The position numbers and the translations under genes are program-made. Positions 37,595 to 46,314 of a stretch of 64,000 bases of DNA are shown here, one piece after another. Source of the stretch: Zymomonas mobilis. Its GTDB lineage: Bacteria > Pseudomonadota > Alphaproteobacteria > Sphingomonadales > Sphingomonadaceae. The notes under the pieces were generated by a model. The model saw only the letters and a program-made list of their open reading frames with translations. It was not told the DNA's origin and searched no databases. Location of the stretch: positions 10,001 to 74,000 of the forward strand of contig NZ_VFOF01000001.1 of assembly GCF_006715975.1 (NCBI RefSeq), written 5' to 3'. The stretch's first letter is position 1. Every line of letters starts with the position of its first letter.

Positions 37595-38617
37595 ATGTCT
37601 GTTATAACAGAAAAAAATCCGACAGATGATTTTCATCATATAGGCGTGTTGGGCGCTGGTGCTTGGGGGACGGCCTTGGCAGCAGTCGCCAGTTATAACG
37701 GTGCGGTCACTTTATGGGGTCGCAAGAAAGAAGTCATTGACGCCATTAACAGCGCGCATATCAATCCTGATTATTTACCAGATATTGTCCTGCCATCGTC
37801 GATTCATGCGACAGATAATCTTGATGATCTAGCCACCGCGGCGGCTCTGTTAGTCGCTATCCCCGCCCAAAGAATGCGGTCGGTTTTAAAACGGCTTCCT
37901 GATGACAGCCGACCATTGATTTTATGCGCCAAAGGAATCGAAGCGGAGTCGGGATTACTCATGTCCCAATTGGCAGCCGAGATTTTTCCCAATCGTCCAA
38001 TCTCTGTTTTATCAGGTCCGACTTTTGCGAGTGAAGTGGCGCAGCATTTGCCAACAGCCGTAACTTTGGCAGCGAAGGAACATTCAATACGAAGTGCCTT
38101 GATGCGCCGTTTGGCGATTCCGACATTCCGTCCTTATGCTTCATCAGATGTTATTGGTGCCGATGTTGGTGGTGCCGTCAAAAATGTGCTGGCAATTGCT
38201 TGTGGTGTTGTTGCGGGTGCTCGACTGGGACATAATGCCCGTGCTGCCGTTATCAGTCGCGGCTTTGCTGAAATGAATCGCTTTGGTATTGCTTTAGGCG
38301 CCAAGGAAGAAACCTTAACGGGACTATCTGGTTTGGGTGATTTAGTGCTGACCTGCTCATCTGAATTATCCCGCAATTTTACCTTCGGGAAAAAATTGGG
38401 TGAAGGGTATAGTTACGAGGAACAGCAGAAAACAAAAGCGGTCACGACAGAAGGAGTCTTTACGGCGCCCGTTTTACAGAGAGTCGCAGTAGCATTGAAA
38501 GTAGAGATGCCACTGGTTTCAGCCATATGCGATTTGATTGACGGTGAATCTGTTAACTCAGTTTTAGGAAAACTGTTATCTCGCCCATTAAAGGGGGAAT
38601 ACCGACTATCTGAATAG
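37595..38617 (+). CDS. gpsA: Glycerol-3-phosphate dehydrogenase [NAD(P)+]
   Basis: 340 aa enzyme making sn-glycerol 3-phosphate from dihydroxyacetone phosphate for phospholipids. The nucleotide loop is GVLGAGAWGTALA, followed by LILCAKGIE and SVLSGPTFASEVA. The catalytic Lys is in DVGGAVKNVLAIACGV, and GFAEMNRFG and TGLSGLGDLVLTC are conserved. TAA of tsaD is followed immediately by its ATG, so translation is coupled. It converges with infC. Confidence 0.96.
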   Translation: MSVITEKNPTDDFHHIGVLGAGAWGTALAAVASYNGAVTLWGRKKEVIDAINSAHINPDYLPDIVLPSSIHATDNLDDLATAAALLVAIPAQRMRSVLKRLPDDSRPLILCAKGIEAESGLLMSQLAAEIFPNRPISVLSGPTFASEVAQHLPTAVTLAAKEHSIRSALMRRLAIPTFRPYASSDVIGADVGGAVKNVLAIACGVVAGARLGHNARAAVISRGFAEMNRFGIALGAKEETLTGLSGLGDLVLTCSSELSRNFTFGKKLGEGYSYEEQQKTKAVTTEGVFTAPVLQRVAVALKVEMPLVSAICDLIDGESVNSVLGKLLSRPLKGEYRLSE

Positions 38618-38693
38618 TGTCGTATTATGCCTTCATATCAGCATAATCAGGATAGGCGTTTTTAAAAATAAGATTCGGTAGATGAGTAGCGCG

Positions 38694-38716
38694 TGACGCG
38701 GCATTATGCCGCGTCA
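38694..38716. terminator. Perfect hairpin between convergent gpsA and infC
   Basis: TGACGCGGCA-TTA-TGCCGCGTCA, a 10-bp GC-rich perfect stem, lies 14 bases beyond the infC stop. There is no T-run next to it. A weaker hairpin ATTATGC/GCATAAT lies at 38624-38647 nearer gpsA, with TTTTT downstream. Confidence 0.55.
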
Positions 38717-38729
38717 TCGCTGGATGGTA

Positions 38730-39281
38730 TTACTTCGGAGCCACAACCATCAACATCTGACGTCCTTCCATGCGAGGATGTTGCTCTACCTTTGCAACTT
38801 CCTGAGTATCAGCCTGAACACGCTGCATTACCTGCATACCAAGCTGACCATGCGCCATTTCACGACCACGGAAACGTAAAGTAACCTTGACCTTGTCACC
38901 TTCTTCGAGAAATTGGATAACCTTTTTCATCTTGGTGTCGTAGTCATGCTGGTCGATATTTGGACGCAGCTTGATTTCTTTAATTTCCTGTGTTTTCTGG
39001 GTCTTTCTGGCAAGATTGGCCTTTTTCTGGGCTTCATACTTGTATTTGCCAACATCCAGAAATTTGGCAACAGGCGGATCAGCATTCGGAGAAACTTCGA
39101 CCAAATCAAGGCCTACTTCCTGCGCTTGCTCCATCGCCTGACGCGTGTACATGACGCCAATATTTTCACCAGTTTCATCAATGACACGGACACGGGGACT
39201 TTGTATGAACTCATTATAGCGTGGGCCACTCATCGGCATAGCTGCCTGGCCATGAGGGCGCCTCATCATCGGCGGACGTAT
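38730..39281 (-). CDS. infC: Translation initiation factor IF-3 (probable AUA start)
   Basis: IF-3 prevents premature 50S joining and checks start codons. [18 protein letters not shown] begins the N-domain. The linker [19 protein letters not shown] and C-domain [13 protein letters not shown] are conserved. The first ATG (39269) has no ribosome site in range. An ATA at 39281, four codons upstream and in frame, has AGGAGA (39289-39294) eight bases before it. E. coli infC uses AUU for autoregulation by IF-3, so a rare start here fits the known mechanism. It is 183 aa with that start, 179 from the ATG. Confidence 0.93.
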   Translation of the reverse strand: MRPPMMRRPHGQAAMPMSGPRYNEFIQSPRVRVIDETGENIGVMYTRQAMEQAQEVGLDLVEVSPNADPPVAKFLDVGKYKYEAQKKANLARKTQKTQEIKEIKLRPNIDQHDYDTKMKKVIQFLEEGDKVKVTLRFRGREMAHGQLGMQVMQRVQADTQEVAKVEQHPRMEGRQMLMVVAPK

Positions 39282-39380
39282 AGCGGATTCTCCTGTTATT
39301 ATTATGACGCTTTAAGCTTCAAACTCCTCTCACTTATTCCAAAAAATTATCAAGAAAAAGCCAGAGAATATATTTTTCTT

Positions 39381-42056
39381 TTACATCACCTTATCCTTCG
39401 CTGCCAGTTCTTTCAGCCGATAGATAACATCCAACGCCTGGCGAGGGGTAAGCGCATCAGCGTCCAGTTCTAAAACAGCGTCGTAAAGAGGATCTTTTTC
39501 GGGCAAAGCCGGTTGATAGGCCTGCATTCCGAAAAGAGGCAGATCAGCGAAACTAGCGGAGAAATCGCCGGTTTTATCGGTGGAATTTTCTAGTTGAGCC
39601 AACACTTCGCTTGCCCGTTTCAAGACAACAGGTGGCAGTCCAGCTAAGCGAGCGACTTCGATACCATAGCTTCTATCTGCGGGACCTTCAGCCATCTGAT
39701 GAAGCAAGACCAGATCGCCTTGCCATTCCTTGGCGCGAACATGGTGAAGGGATAAAGCAGGAAGCCGATCAGACAATTGAGTCAATTCATGATAGTGAGT
39801 CGCGAATAGACAGCGAGACATATTGATATCATGCACAGCTTCGACCACCGCCCAAGCAATGGCGAGCCCATCATAAGTCGAAGTACCACGACCAACTTCA
39901 TCAAGAATAACAAAACTGCGTTTAGTTGCTTGTGATAAGATGGCGGCCGTTTCGACCATTTCAACCATGAAGGTCGATCGACCACGTGCCAGATTATCAG
40001 AGGCGCCGACACGACTAAATAAACGATCAACAAGACCGATGCGGGCTTTTTCAGCGGGAACAAAACTTCCGGCCTGTGCCAAGACAGCTAATAAAGCATT
40101 TTGTCGTAGAAAGGTTGATTTACCGCCCATATTAGGACCGGTTACCAACCACAAACGATTTTCGGGATTTAAGTTAGTATCATTGGCAACAAAGCGTTCA
40201 CCGGTTTTTGCCAAAGCTGTTTCGACGACAGGATGTCGTCCTTGAACGATATCAAAACTACAGGAATCGTCAACATCTGGTCTTATCCAGTTTTTCTGGA
40301 CAGCACAATCTGCCAATCCGGCAGCGACATCAAGGCGAGCCAAAGCATCCGCACAAGCCGCGATGATATCACGCTGTTCCAAGGCAGATTGGATCAGAAA
40401 TTCTAGATGCTTGCTTTCGGTTGCGATCGCCTGAACACCGGCCTGTGTTGCTCTGATAGCTTGCTCGTGCAGCTCTGTTGCATTGAAACGAACAACACCC
40501 GCTAATGTCTGGCGATGAGTGAATCCTGAATCTGATTGCATCAAGGCATCGGCATGACGCGAAGGCACTTCGATATGATAGCCTAAAACATTGTTATGCC
40601 GAATTTTTAAGGCATTGATTCCCGTTTTTTCACGATAAGCCGCTTCCAATGCTGCGATAGCGCGGCGACTTTCCCCACCCATTTCTCGCAATTCATCTAA
40701 AGCGTGGTCATACCCTTTGGCGATAAAGCCACCTTGTGAGGCATCAATTGACGGTTGCTCGATAAGCGCCCGTTCTAAAAGATCAACGAGATTGCCGTGC
40801 CCGCGAAAGCTGGGAAGGATTTGATCTAATAATTCTGGACGACTTTCGAGGGTAATCAGTTTTTCGTAAAGTTTGAAGGCTTGCTTTAAGCCATCGCGTA
40901 ACAAGCTTAAATCACGGGGTGTTCCTCGACTTGCGACTAACCGCCCGAGCACTCTTGCAAGATCAGGAGATCCCTTTAAATCATCGCGGACGTCATCCCG
41001 AAAAAGCGTATCGTTGAAAAAAAATTCAACCAAGTCTAACCGTTGATGGATCAAACCAATATCCATCAAAGGCGCACTGATATCTGCGGTAAGAAGACGC
41101 GCGCCGGCACCAGTAACCATATGATCAACAGAAGCCGACAAGCTACCATCGCGGCGGCCTTCTGTGGATAAGGTTAATTCAAGACTGGCACGGGTCGCTG
41201 CATCTATCAGCATATGATCCGCATAAGCACGCCGGACAGGTTGCTGTAAAAATGGTAATTTGCCCTGCCCTGCGCGATCAAGCCATGCCAACAAACCATC
41301 AGCAGCAGCGAGTTCTGCACGAGAAAAAACGCCAAAACCATCAAGGGTAGAAACCTTGAAGATATCCTTCAGTCTCGCCTCACCATGACGGCTATTAAAA
41401 TGATCGTTGCCTAGTGCGACAGATTGCGGAATGCGATTTTCATAGTTTTTTTGCTGAAGCAGAGATTCAGGTGCAATAATTTCGGCAGCAGATAAACGTG
41501 CTAATTCAGAATCGAGGCGGCCTTCCGAAAGGGCTATGGTTTCGAAACGCCCCGTCGAGATATCAGCAGCAGCTAGGCCAAAATCATCACCGGCTTGAGC
41601 AATCGCGACTAGCCAGTTCGCAGCGCGAGAATCTAACAAAGCTTCTTCTGTAAGCGTGCCGGCTGTAACAACTCGAATAATAGCTCTTTTGACTAGGGTT
41701 TTGGCACCGCCGCGCTTTTTGGCTTCGGCAGGTGTTTCTACCTGCTCAGCGATCGCGACCCGACAACCTGCCCGTATCAGACGAGCTAAATAAGATTCGG
41801 CGGCATGAATAGGAACGCCACACATCGGAATAGATTCTTCAATATGAGTTCCGCGACTGGTAAGGGCTATATCAAGAATAGCTGATGCTTTTTTTGCATC
41901 ATCAAAAAATAGCTCGAAAAAGTCGCCCATACGATAAAAAAGCAGGCAGTCTTCTGCCTGCGCTTTTAACTCGTAATACTGTTCCATCATCGGCGTCACA
42001 CCGCGCGTTTTTGATGCAGAAACACGCTTGGTGGCTTTGGTCTTTTTGACAGTCAC
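39381..42056 (-). CDS. mutS: DNA mismatch repair protein MutS
   Basis: 891 aa mismatch-recognition ATPase. TPMMEQYYELKAQAEDCLLFYRMGDFFELF holds the mismatch-binding Phe-x-Glu (GDFFELF). The P-loop is GPNMGGKSTFLRQ, the Walker B region VILDEVGRGTSTYDG, and FATHYHELTQL follows. The length matches full MutS with all domains. Its ATG is 60 bases from the bamE stop; infC is 100 bases downstream. Confidence 0.98.
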   Translation of the reverse strand: MTVKKTKATKRVSASKTRGVTPMMEQYYELKAQAEDCLLFYRMGDFFELFFDDAKKASAILDIALTSRGTHIEESIPMCGVPIHAAESYLARLIRAGCRVAIAEQVETPAEAKKRGGAKTLVKRAIIRVVTAGTLTEEALLDSRAANWLVAIAQAGDDFGLAAADISTGRFETIALSEGRLDSELARLSAAEIIAPESLLQQKNYENRIPQSVALGNDHFNSRHGEARLKDIFKVSTLDGFGVFSRAELAAADGLLAWLDRAGQGKLPFLQQPVRRAYADHMLIDAATRASLELTLSTEGRRDGSLSASVDHMVTGAGARLLTADISAPLMDIGLIHQRLDLVEFFFNDTLFRDDVRDDLKGSPDLARVLGRLVASRGTPRDLSLLRDGLKQAFKLYEKLITLESRPELLDQILPSFRGHGNLVDLLERALIEQPSIDASQGGFIAKGYDHALDELREMGGESRRAIAALEAAYREKTGINALKIRHNNVLGYHIEVPSRHADALMQSDSGFTHRQTLAGVVRFNATELHEQAIRATQAGVQAIATESKHLEFLIQSALEQRDIIAACADALARLDVAAGLADCAVQKNWIRPDVDDSCSFDIVQGRHPVVETALAKTGERFVANDTNLNPENRLWLVTGPNMGGKSTFLRQNALLAVLAQAGSFVPAEKARIGLVDRLFSRVGASDNLARGRSTFMVEMVETAAILSQATKRSFVILDEVGRGTSTYDGLAIAWAVVEAVHDINMSRCLFATHYHELTQLSDRLPALSLHHVRAKEWQGDLVLLHQMAEGPADRSYGIEVARLAGLPPVVLKRASEVLAQLENSTDKTGDFSASFADLPLFGMQAYQPALPEKDPLYDAVLELDADALTPRQALDVIYRLKELAAKDKVM

Positions 42057-42116
42057 GATTACCAGATCAAATTAAGAAAATTATAGATATAGAAAAGCCG
42101 GAAAGAATTCTGACCT

Positions 42117-42611
42117 CTAAGGCGTAGTACCACCAGGTCCAGCCCCAACAGGAGTCATACCAGCCATACCGCCAACTGCCGCAACGTTATTAAACAGTTC
42201 AGCAAAGAAGCCACGATGCATACTTAGTGTAGCGGTTTGATCTCTGATCGGACGGATATGGGAAACATGTTCAAGCCCCATCGTTTCGACACGGGCAACA
42301 TTGCCTCTGGGATCGAAATAGATAGCCAAAACATTTTGCTTGTAGGCTTTGGGCAGAGAGAAAACGAGCTGTTTTGTATCGGTGCTAATATAATACCAAA
42401 CGTTAGGATCGAATTCGCCCTCAAACGTGGGGCGGCCTAAAGTCTTTTCAACGGATTGCCGATTATCCACACTGGGAGAAACAGACTGAACCATGGCTTT
42501 ATCGACCATGTAACCCCTATGGTCACGTATTCTTGTGCACCCGACAGACAAGCCGGCCAGCATAAGAAGAATGCCTGCTTTGCCTTTTTTTCCCAACCGG
42601 TTAATGGTCAT
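42117..42611 (-). CDS. bamE: Outer membrane assembly lipoprotein BamE (SmpA/OmlA)
   Basis: 164 aa from the ATG at 42611, which puts the signal peptide at the N-terminus; the frame extends 23 codons upstream. The lipobox is LSVGC. The BamE core includes GYMVDKAMVQSVSPSVDNRQSVEKTLGRP-type helix-turn segments, WYYISTDTKQLVF and VLAIYFDPRGNV. BamE is a subunit of the Bam complex for outer-membrane beta-barrel insertion. It is divergent from the DUF177 gene; bamE-DUF177 proximity is common in alphaproteobacteria. Confidence 0.88.
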   Translation of the reverse strand: MTINRLGKKGKAGILLMLAGLSVGCTRIRDHRGYMVDKAMVQSVSPSVDNRQSVEKTLGRPTFEGEFDPNVWYYISTDTKQLVFSLPKAYKQNVLAIYFDPRGNVARVETMGLEHVSHIRPIRDQTATLSMHRGFFAELFNNVAAVGGMAGMTPVGAGPGGTTP

Positions 42612-42826
42612 ATTGAGATATGTACTCCGTATGCCTTTGTCTGGAACAAAGGCTATCCGCAAAATGTATGAAAAATTCAACTGCTCCCCTTAATGGGGTG
42701 ATATATTGAACTATATTACAGACAACAGCCACATTCTGTCTGATTAGAGTGTTTTTTCGATTTGGACAAACCGAAAAAAAGTTTAATTCAACAGATCCTT
42801 CATTCCTTTTTTTCGGGAGAGACCCG

Positions 42827-43366
42827 ATGGATACATCCGTATCTCCAGAATTTTCACGTATTTTTAGCTTAAATCATATTAGCGAGCAAGCGCAGCATAC
42901 TAGCTTGCAAGCAAATGACATAGAAAAGTTGGCACTCGCCAAACGATTTTCTCTGAAAGCGATAGATTCGCTAGAAGCCGATCTCGATTTCTATCGTGAA
43001 GGGACAACCGTTATTGCCCATGGACAAATTCGGGCATCGGTCATCCAGAACTGTTCTGCGACTGGCCTGCCTCTGCCTATTACGGTTGACGAGGATTTTT
43101 CCTTGCATTTCAAACCAGAAGGAAACGACCAGACGACAGAAGAAGAAATTGAGTTATCGCCAGACGACTGCGATACACTCTTTTATAATAATAACCGGAT
43201 TGATTTTGGCGAAGCAATTGCAGAAACCTTGCTTCTTGTTTTACCGGCTTTTCCCCGTCATCCTGATGCAGATCAAATTTTAAAGCAGGCTGGGGTTATT
43301 CCAGAAGAAAAAGCATCACCTTTTTCTATCTTGAAAAAGCTACAAGAAAAAACGGCAAACAAGTAA
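42827..43366 (+). CDS. DUF177 (YceD-like) protein
   Basis: 179 aa from the ATG at 42827, chosen because GGGAG lies nine bases upstream; the frame extends 26 codons further. It begins EFSRIFSLNHI, with the family core ADLDFYREGTTVIAHGQIRASVIQNCSATGLPLP and a DFGEAIAETLLLVLPAFPRHP C-terminal motif. The family is linked to 23S rRNA accumulation and is usually encoded just before rpmF. Here rpmF is about 9 kb away and rplY, another 50S gene, follows. Confidence 0.88.
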   Translation: MDTSVSPEFSRIFSLNHISEQAQHTSLQANDIEKLALAKRFSLKAIDSLEADLDFYREGTTVIAHGQIRASVIQNCSATGLPLPITVDEDFSLHFKPEGNDQTTEEEIELSPDDCDTLFYNNNRIDFGEAIAETLLLVLPAFPRHPDADQILKQAGVIPEEKASPFSILKKLQEKTANK

Positions 43367-43441
43367 AGTCGCATCAAGGCAAAAAAACCTTAAAAATCGA
43401 GATAATGATGCATAAAACAGCCGTTTTCTTTGGATAGCGAC

Positions 43442-43470
43442 TTGCCCGAAAGAGTGTCGTCCTTTATGAG
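43442..43470 (+). promoter_or_regulatory. Candidate rplY promoter
   Basis: TTGCCC (43442-43447), exactly 17 bases, then TATGAG (43465-43470). A transcript from here would start about at 43477, just before the leader hairpin. Confidence 0.4.
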
Positions 43471-43479
43471 CTGCTTCCT

Positions 43480-43516
43480 GTAGGCCGATCATCCCTGGAG
43501 GCGGCTTACCTTTTTT
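43480..43516 (+). terminator. Terminator-like hairpin in the rplY leader
   Basis: GTAGGCCG (43480-43487) pairs with CGGCTTAC (43502-43509, one G-T pair), followed by C and TTTTTT (43511-43516). The rplY start is only 22 bases further, leaving no room for a promoter in between, so rplY transcripts must pass through it. Confidence 0.6.
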
Positions 43517-43538
43517 AATTTAAATTTTGGAGACTGAC

Positions 43539-44201
43539 ATGAGCGAAGCGCTCAACCTGTTGGCTGAAAAGCGCGACCGGGCTGGTAAGGGAGCCTCCCG
43601 CGCTATCCGTCGCGAAGGCCTTGTTCCTGCTGTTATTTATGGCGACAAGACGCCTGCCTTGGCTATTACCGTTGATCATATTGCCCTGTTTAAAATGTTA
43701 AACACCGGCCATTTCATGAACTCCATCGTCACTGTCACGGTTGATGGTAAGAAACTGCCGACCATCCCGAAAGATGTCCAGTTTCATCCGGTGACCGATC
43801 GGGTTTTACATGTAGATTTCCTTCGCGTCAGCGCAAACAGCCTGATCGAAGTTGCTATCCCAGTTTCCTATGTTGACGAAGAAAAATCTCCTGGCATGAA
43901 GCTGGGTGGTGTTCTCAACATTATTCATCACGAATTGAAACTGAAGGTCAAAGCAACCGCGATTCCGGAAGAAATCGTTGTTTCTGTTGCTGGCCTTGAA
44001 GTCGGCGATTCTATCCATCTGAATCAGATCAAGCTGCCGGAAGGCGCTGAACTGGCTCATGGTGAACATGAATCAACTGCTGCTACTGTTATTGCCCCAT
44101 CAGGCATGAAGAGCACGGCAGATGAAGAAGCTGATGCAGCCCTTGCGGCAGCCGCTTCTGCAGCTTCTGCTGAAAAGAAAGAAGCTGAAAAGTCTGAATA
44201 A
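43539..44201 (+). CDS. rplY: 50S ribosomal protein L25/general stress protein Ctc
   Basis: 220 aa from the ATG at 43539 with GGAG eight bases upstream. The N-terminal 5S rRNA-binding domain has RDRAGKGASRAIRREGLVPAVIYG. The C-terminal CTC/TL5 domain includes VDFLRVSANSLIEVAIPVSY and GGVLNIIHHELKLKVKATAIPEE. An Ala/Glu-rich tail follows from about residue 190, as in many alphaproteobacteria. It is the long, two-domain type rather than the 94-aa E. coli type. pth follows, an arrangement common across bacteria. Confidence 0.96.
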   Translation: MSEALNLLAEKRDRAGKGASRAIRREGLVPAVIYGDKTPALAITVDHIALFKMLNTGHFMNSIVTVTVDGKKLPTIPKDVQFHPVTDRVLHVDFLRVSANSLIEVAIPVSYVDEEKSPGMKLGGVLNIIHHELKLKVKATAIPEEIVVSVAGLEVGDSIHLNQIKLPEGAELAHGEHESTAATVIAPSGMKSTADEEADAALAAAASAASAEKKEAEKSE

Positions 44202-44209
44202 GAGTGCTC

Positions 44210-44229
44210 CGCCTGCCGAAAGGCAGGCG
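44210..44229 (+). terminator. Hairpin between rplY and pth
   Basis: CGCCTGCC-GAAA-GGCAGGCG, an 8-bp GC-rich stem with a stable GAAA tetraloop, ends 48 bases before the pth ATG. The following tract is only GGGCCTTT, so it may attenuate rather than fully end transcription, letting some rplY mRNA continue into pth. Confidence 0.6.
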
Positions 44230-44276
44230 GGCCTTTATTCCATACTATTAGGCCATTGATTTTTAGGTGGAGCAGA

Positions 44277-44846
44277 ATGCAGATTTGGGCGGGTCTTGGT
44301 AACCCCGGGACATCTTATGCACTTAATCGGCATAATGTAGGCTTTATGACTGCGGATGTTATCGCCAGTGAAAAACATTTTGCTCCGTGGAAGAAAGCTT
44401 TTCAAGGTCAAGCATCCCTGGGCCAAATTGATCAAGAACGTATCCTTCTTTTAAAACCGGCTACTTTTATGAATGAAAGTGGTCGTGCGATCGGAGAGGC
44501 TATGCGTTTTTACAAATTGACGCCTGAAGATGTCACTGTTTTTCACGATGAATTAGATATTGCCCCAATGCGGGTAAAAGTAAAAAGAGGCGGGGGCGCT
44601 GCCGGTCATAATGGTCTTCGATCAACGATCGCCCATATCGGAGAAAATTTCCGTCGGGTAAGATTAGGTATCGGACATCCCGGAGAAAAATCTCGCGTCC
44701 ACGGTTATGTGCTTGGTAATTATGCCAAAAGCGAAACGGATGCCCTTGCCCATATGTTGAGCGCTATCAATCATGCGTCTCCATGGTTGGCAAACGGTGA
44801 TGATGCCCGTTTTATGAGTGAAATCGCTTTATCTCGTCAGTCCTGA
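44277..44846 (+). CDS. pth: Peptidyl-tRNA hydrolase
   Basis: 189 aa from the ATG at 44277, with GGTGGAG upstream. The enzyme recycles peptidyl-tRNAs released from stalled ribosomes. WAGLGNPGTSYALNRHNVGFM contains the catalytic His, KPATFMNESG and VFHDELDI follow (with the Asp), and GGGAAGHNGLRS and RLGIGHPG are conserved. It lies between rplY and ychF, the usual order. Confidence 0.97.
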   Translation: MQIWAGLGNPGTSYALNRHNVGFMTADVIASEKHFAPWKKAFQGQASLGQIDQERILLLKPATFMNESGRAIGEAMRFYKLTPEDVTVFHDELDIAPMRVKVKRGGGAAGHNGLRSTIAHIGENFRRVRLGIGHPGEKSRVHGYVLGNYAKSETDALAHMLSAINHASPWLANGDDARFMSEIALSRQS

Positions 44847-44894
44847 CACGGCCTTGTGCCTATTAAACGGGTTTTAAAATAGAAGGATAAAATA

Positions 44895-45995
44895 ATGGGT
44901 TTTCGTTGCGGTATTGTGGGTTTGCCTAATGTCGGTAAATCGACCCTCTTCAATGCGCTGACAGAAACCGCCGCGGCGCAGGCTGCCAATTATCCGTTCT
45001 GCACCATTGAACCTAATGTCGGCCAGGTTGCGGTTCCTGATCCTCGTTTGGACCAGATTGCTAAAATTGCCAATTCTCAACGTGTCGTCGAAACGCAGCT
45101 AGGCTTTGTTGATATTGCAGGTCTGGTTCGCGGAGCATCAAAGGGTGAAGGTTTAGGCAATCAATTTTTAGGGCATATCCGTGAAGTTGATGCTATCGTT
45201 CATGTTTTACGTTGTTTTGAAGACGACGATATCACGCATGTCGAAGGTAAAGTCGATCCAGTCGCCGATGCAGAAATTATCGAGACTGAATTGCTGTTAG
45301 CGGATCTTGAAAGCTTAGAAAAAAGAGTTCCCAATCTTCAGAAAAAAGCCAACGGCGGGGACAAAGAAGCCCAAGCGGCAGCAAGCGTTTTAGGACAAGC
45401 GCTTGAATTGTTACGGGATGGAAAGCCCGCACGTCTGACAAAGCCTAAAGATGTTGATGAAGAACGCCACTTCGCTCAGGCTCAGCTAATTACGGCTAAA
45501 CCGATCTTATATGTCTGCAATGTTGATGAAGCCTCTGCTGCAGAAGGCAACGAATTTTCAGCCAAAATTTTTGAGCGCGCCAAAGCAGAGGGCTCACGAG
45601 CCGTTATCGTATCAGCCGCTATTGAATCTGAAATCGCGACCATGGAGCTCGAAGATCGGGCGGTATTCTTGTCTGATCTGGGGTTGAAAGAAACGGGGTT
45701 GGGAAGAATTATCCGTGCAGGTTATGATTTGCTGGATTTGATCACCTTTTTCACAGTTGGCCCGAAAGAAGCGCGTGCATGGACAGTGACTAAAGGTTCT
45801 AAAGCACCGCAAGCCGCAGGTGTTATCCATACGGATTTTGAACGCGGCTTCATTCGTGCGGAAACCATTGGCTTTGATGACTACATCGCTTGCGGTGGCG
45901 AAGGAGGTGCACGTGAAGCTGGTAAGTTACGTCAGGAAGGCAAAGAATATGTCGTCAATGACGGTGATATCATGCTGTTCCGCTTTAACGTCTAA
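44895..45995 (+). CDS. ychF: Redox-regulated ATPase YchF (Obg-like)
   Basis: 366 aa OBG-family P-loop NTPase that prefers ATP. G1 is GLPNVGKSTLFNAL, G3 DIAGLVRGASKGEGLGNQFL and the altered G4 is CNVDE. The C-terminal TGS domain has FFTVGPKEARAWTV and HTDFERGFIRAE. It binds ribosomes and is implicated in stress responses and start-codon fidelity. It follows pth by 48 bases. Confidence 0.97.
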   Translation: MGFRCGIVGLPNVGKSTLFNALTETAAAQAANYPFCTIEPNVGQVAVPDPRLDQIAKIANSQRVVETQLGFVDIAGLVRGASKGEGLGNQFLGHIREVDAIVHVLRCFEDDDITHVEGKVDPVADAEIIETELLLADLESLEKRVPNLQKKANGGDKEAQAAASVLGQALELLRDGKPARLTKPKDVDEERHFAQAQLITAKPILYVCNVDEASAAEGNEFSAKIFERAKAEGSRAVIVSAAIESEIATMELEDRAVFLSDLGLKETGLGRIIRAGYDLLDLITFFTVGPKEARAWTVTKGSKAPQAAGVIHTDFERGFIRAETIGFDDYIACGGEGGAREAGKLRQEGKEYVVNDGDIMLFRFNV

Positions 45996-46314
45996 AACCT
46001 CATAAGATAAAATTTGATATTAATGCTCTTGAGAAGGCCATTATTTTTATGGCTTTCTCAGGGGAATATGGCTCTTTTGCTCAAAGATCCTCCAAAGATT
46101 TTTTATTCATTTTTGTGACTGCAGCAGCAATATATCCTGTATTTCATCTAAAAATAGAAAATATTCTTCAAAATAGGCTTTTTTACGAAAAACTATCAGA
46201 GAAGGTATCAAGACCACCGCCTCTAAAGAATTAGAATTTTCGACTTAATAGCTTGAAATGACTGAAGCAGAGAGGCACTTCTGAATAAGAAAATGTATTT
46301 TGGGAGATATTACG
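45996..46314. other. Intergenic region between ychF and gshB
   Basis: About 320 bases without a convincing gene; a 61-codon frame at 46049-46234 lacks a ribosome site and any family likeness. The ordered feature is a long hairpin at 46030-46060. The gshB promoter should lie in the AT-rich second half. Confidence 0.45.
46030..46060 (+). terminator. Hairpin after ychF
   Basis: TGAGAAGGCCAT and ATGGCTTTCTCA form a 12-bp stem (one G-T pair) around TATTTTT, 35 bases after the ychF stop. There is no T-run after it. Confidence 0.55.

Noticed and set aside
38913-39473. 186-codon plus-strand frame across infC
   Set aside because: It is antisense to the certain infC frame and the end of mutS, has no ribosome site and resembles no family.
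46049-46234. 61-codon plus-strand frame between ychF and gshB
   Set aside because: No ribosome site, begins inside a hairpin and has no recognisable protein character.
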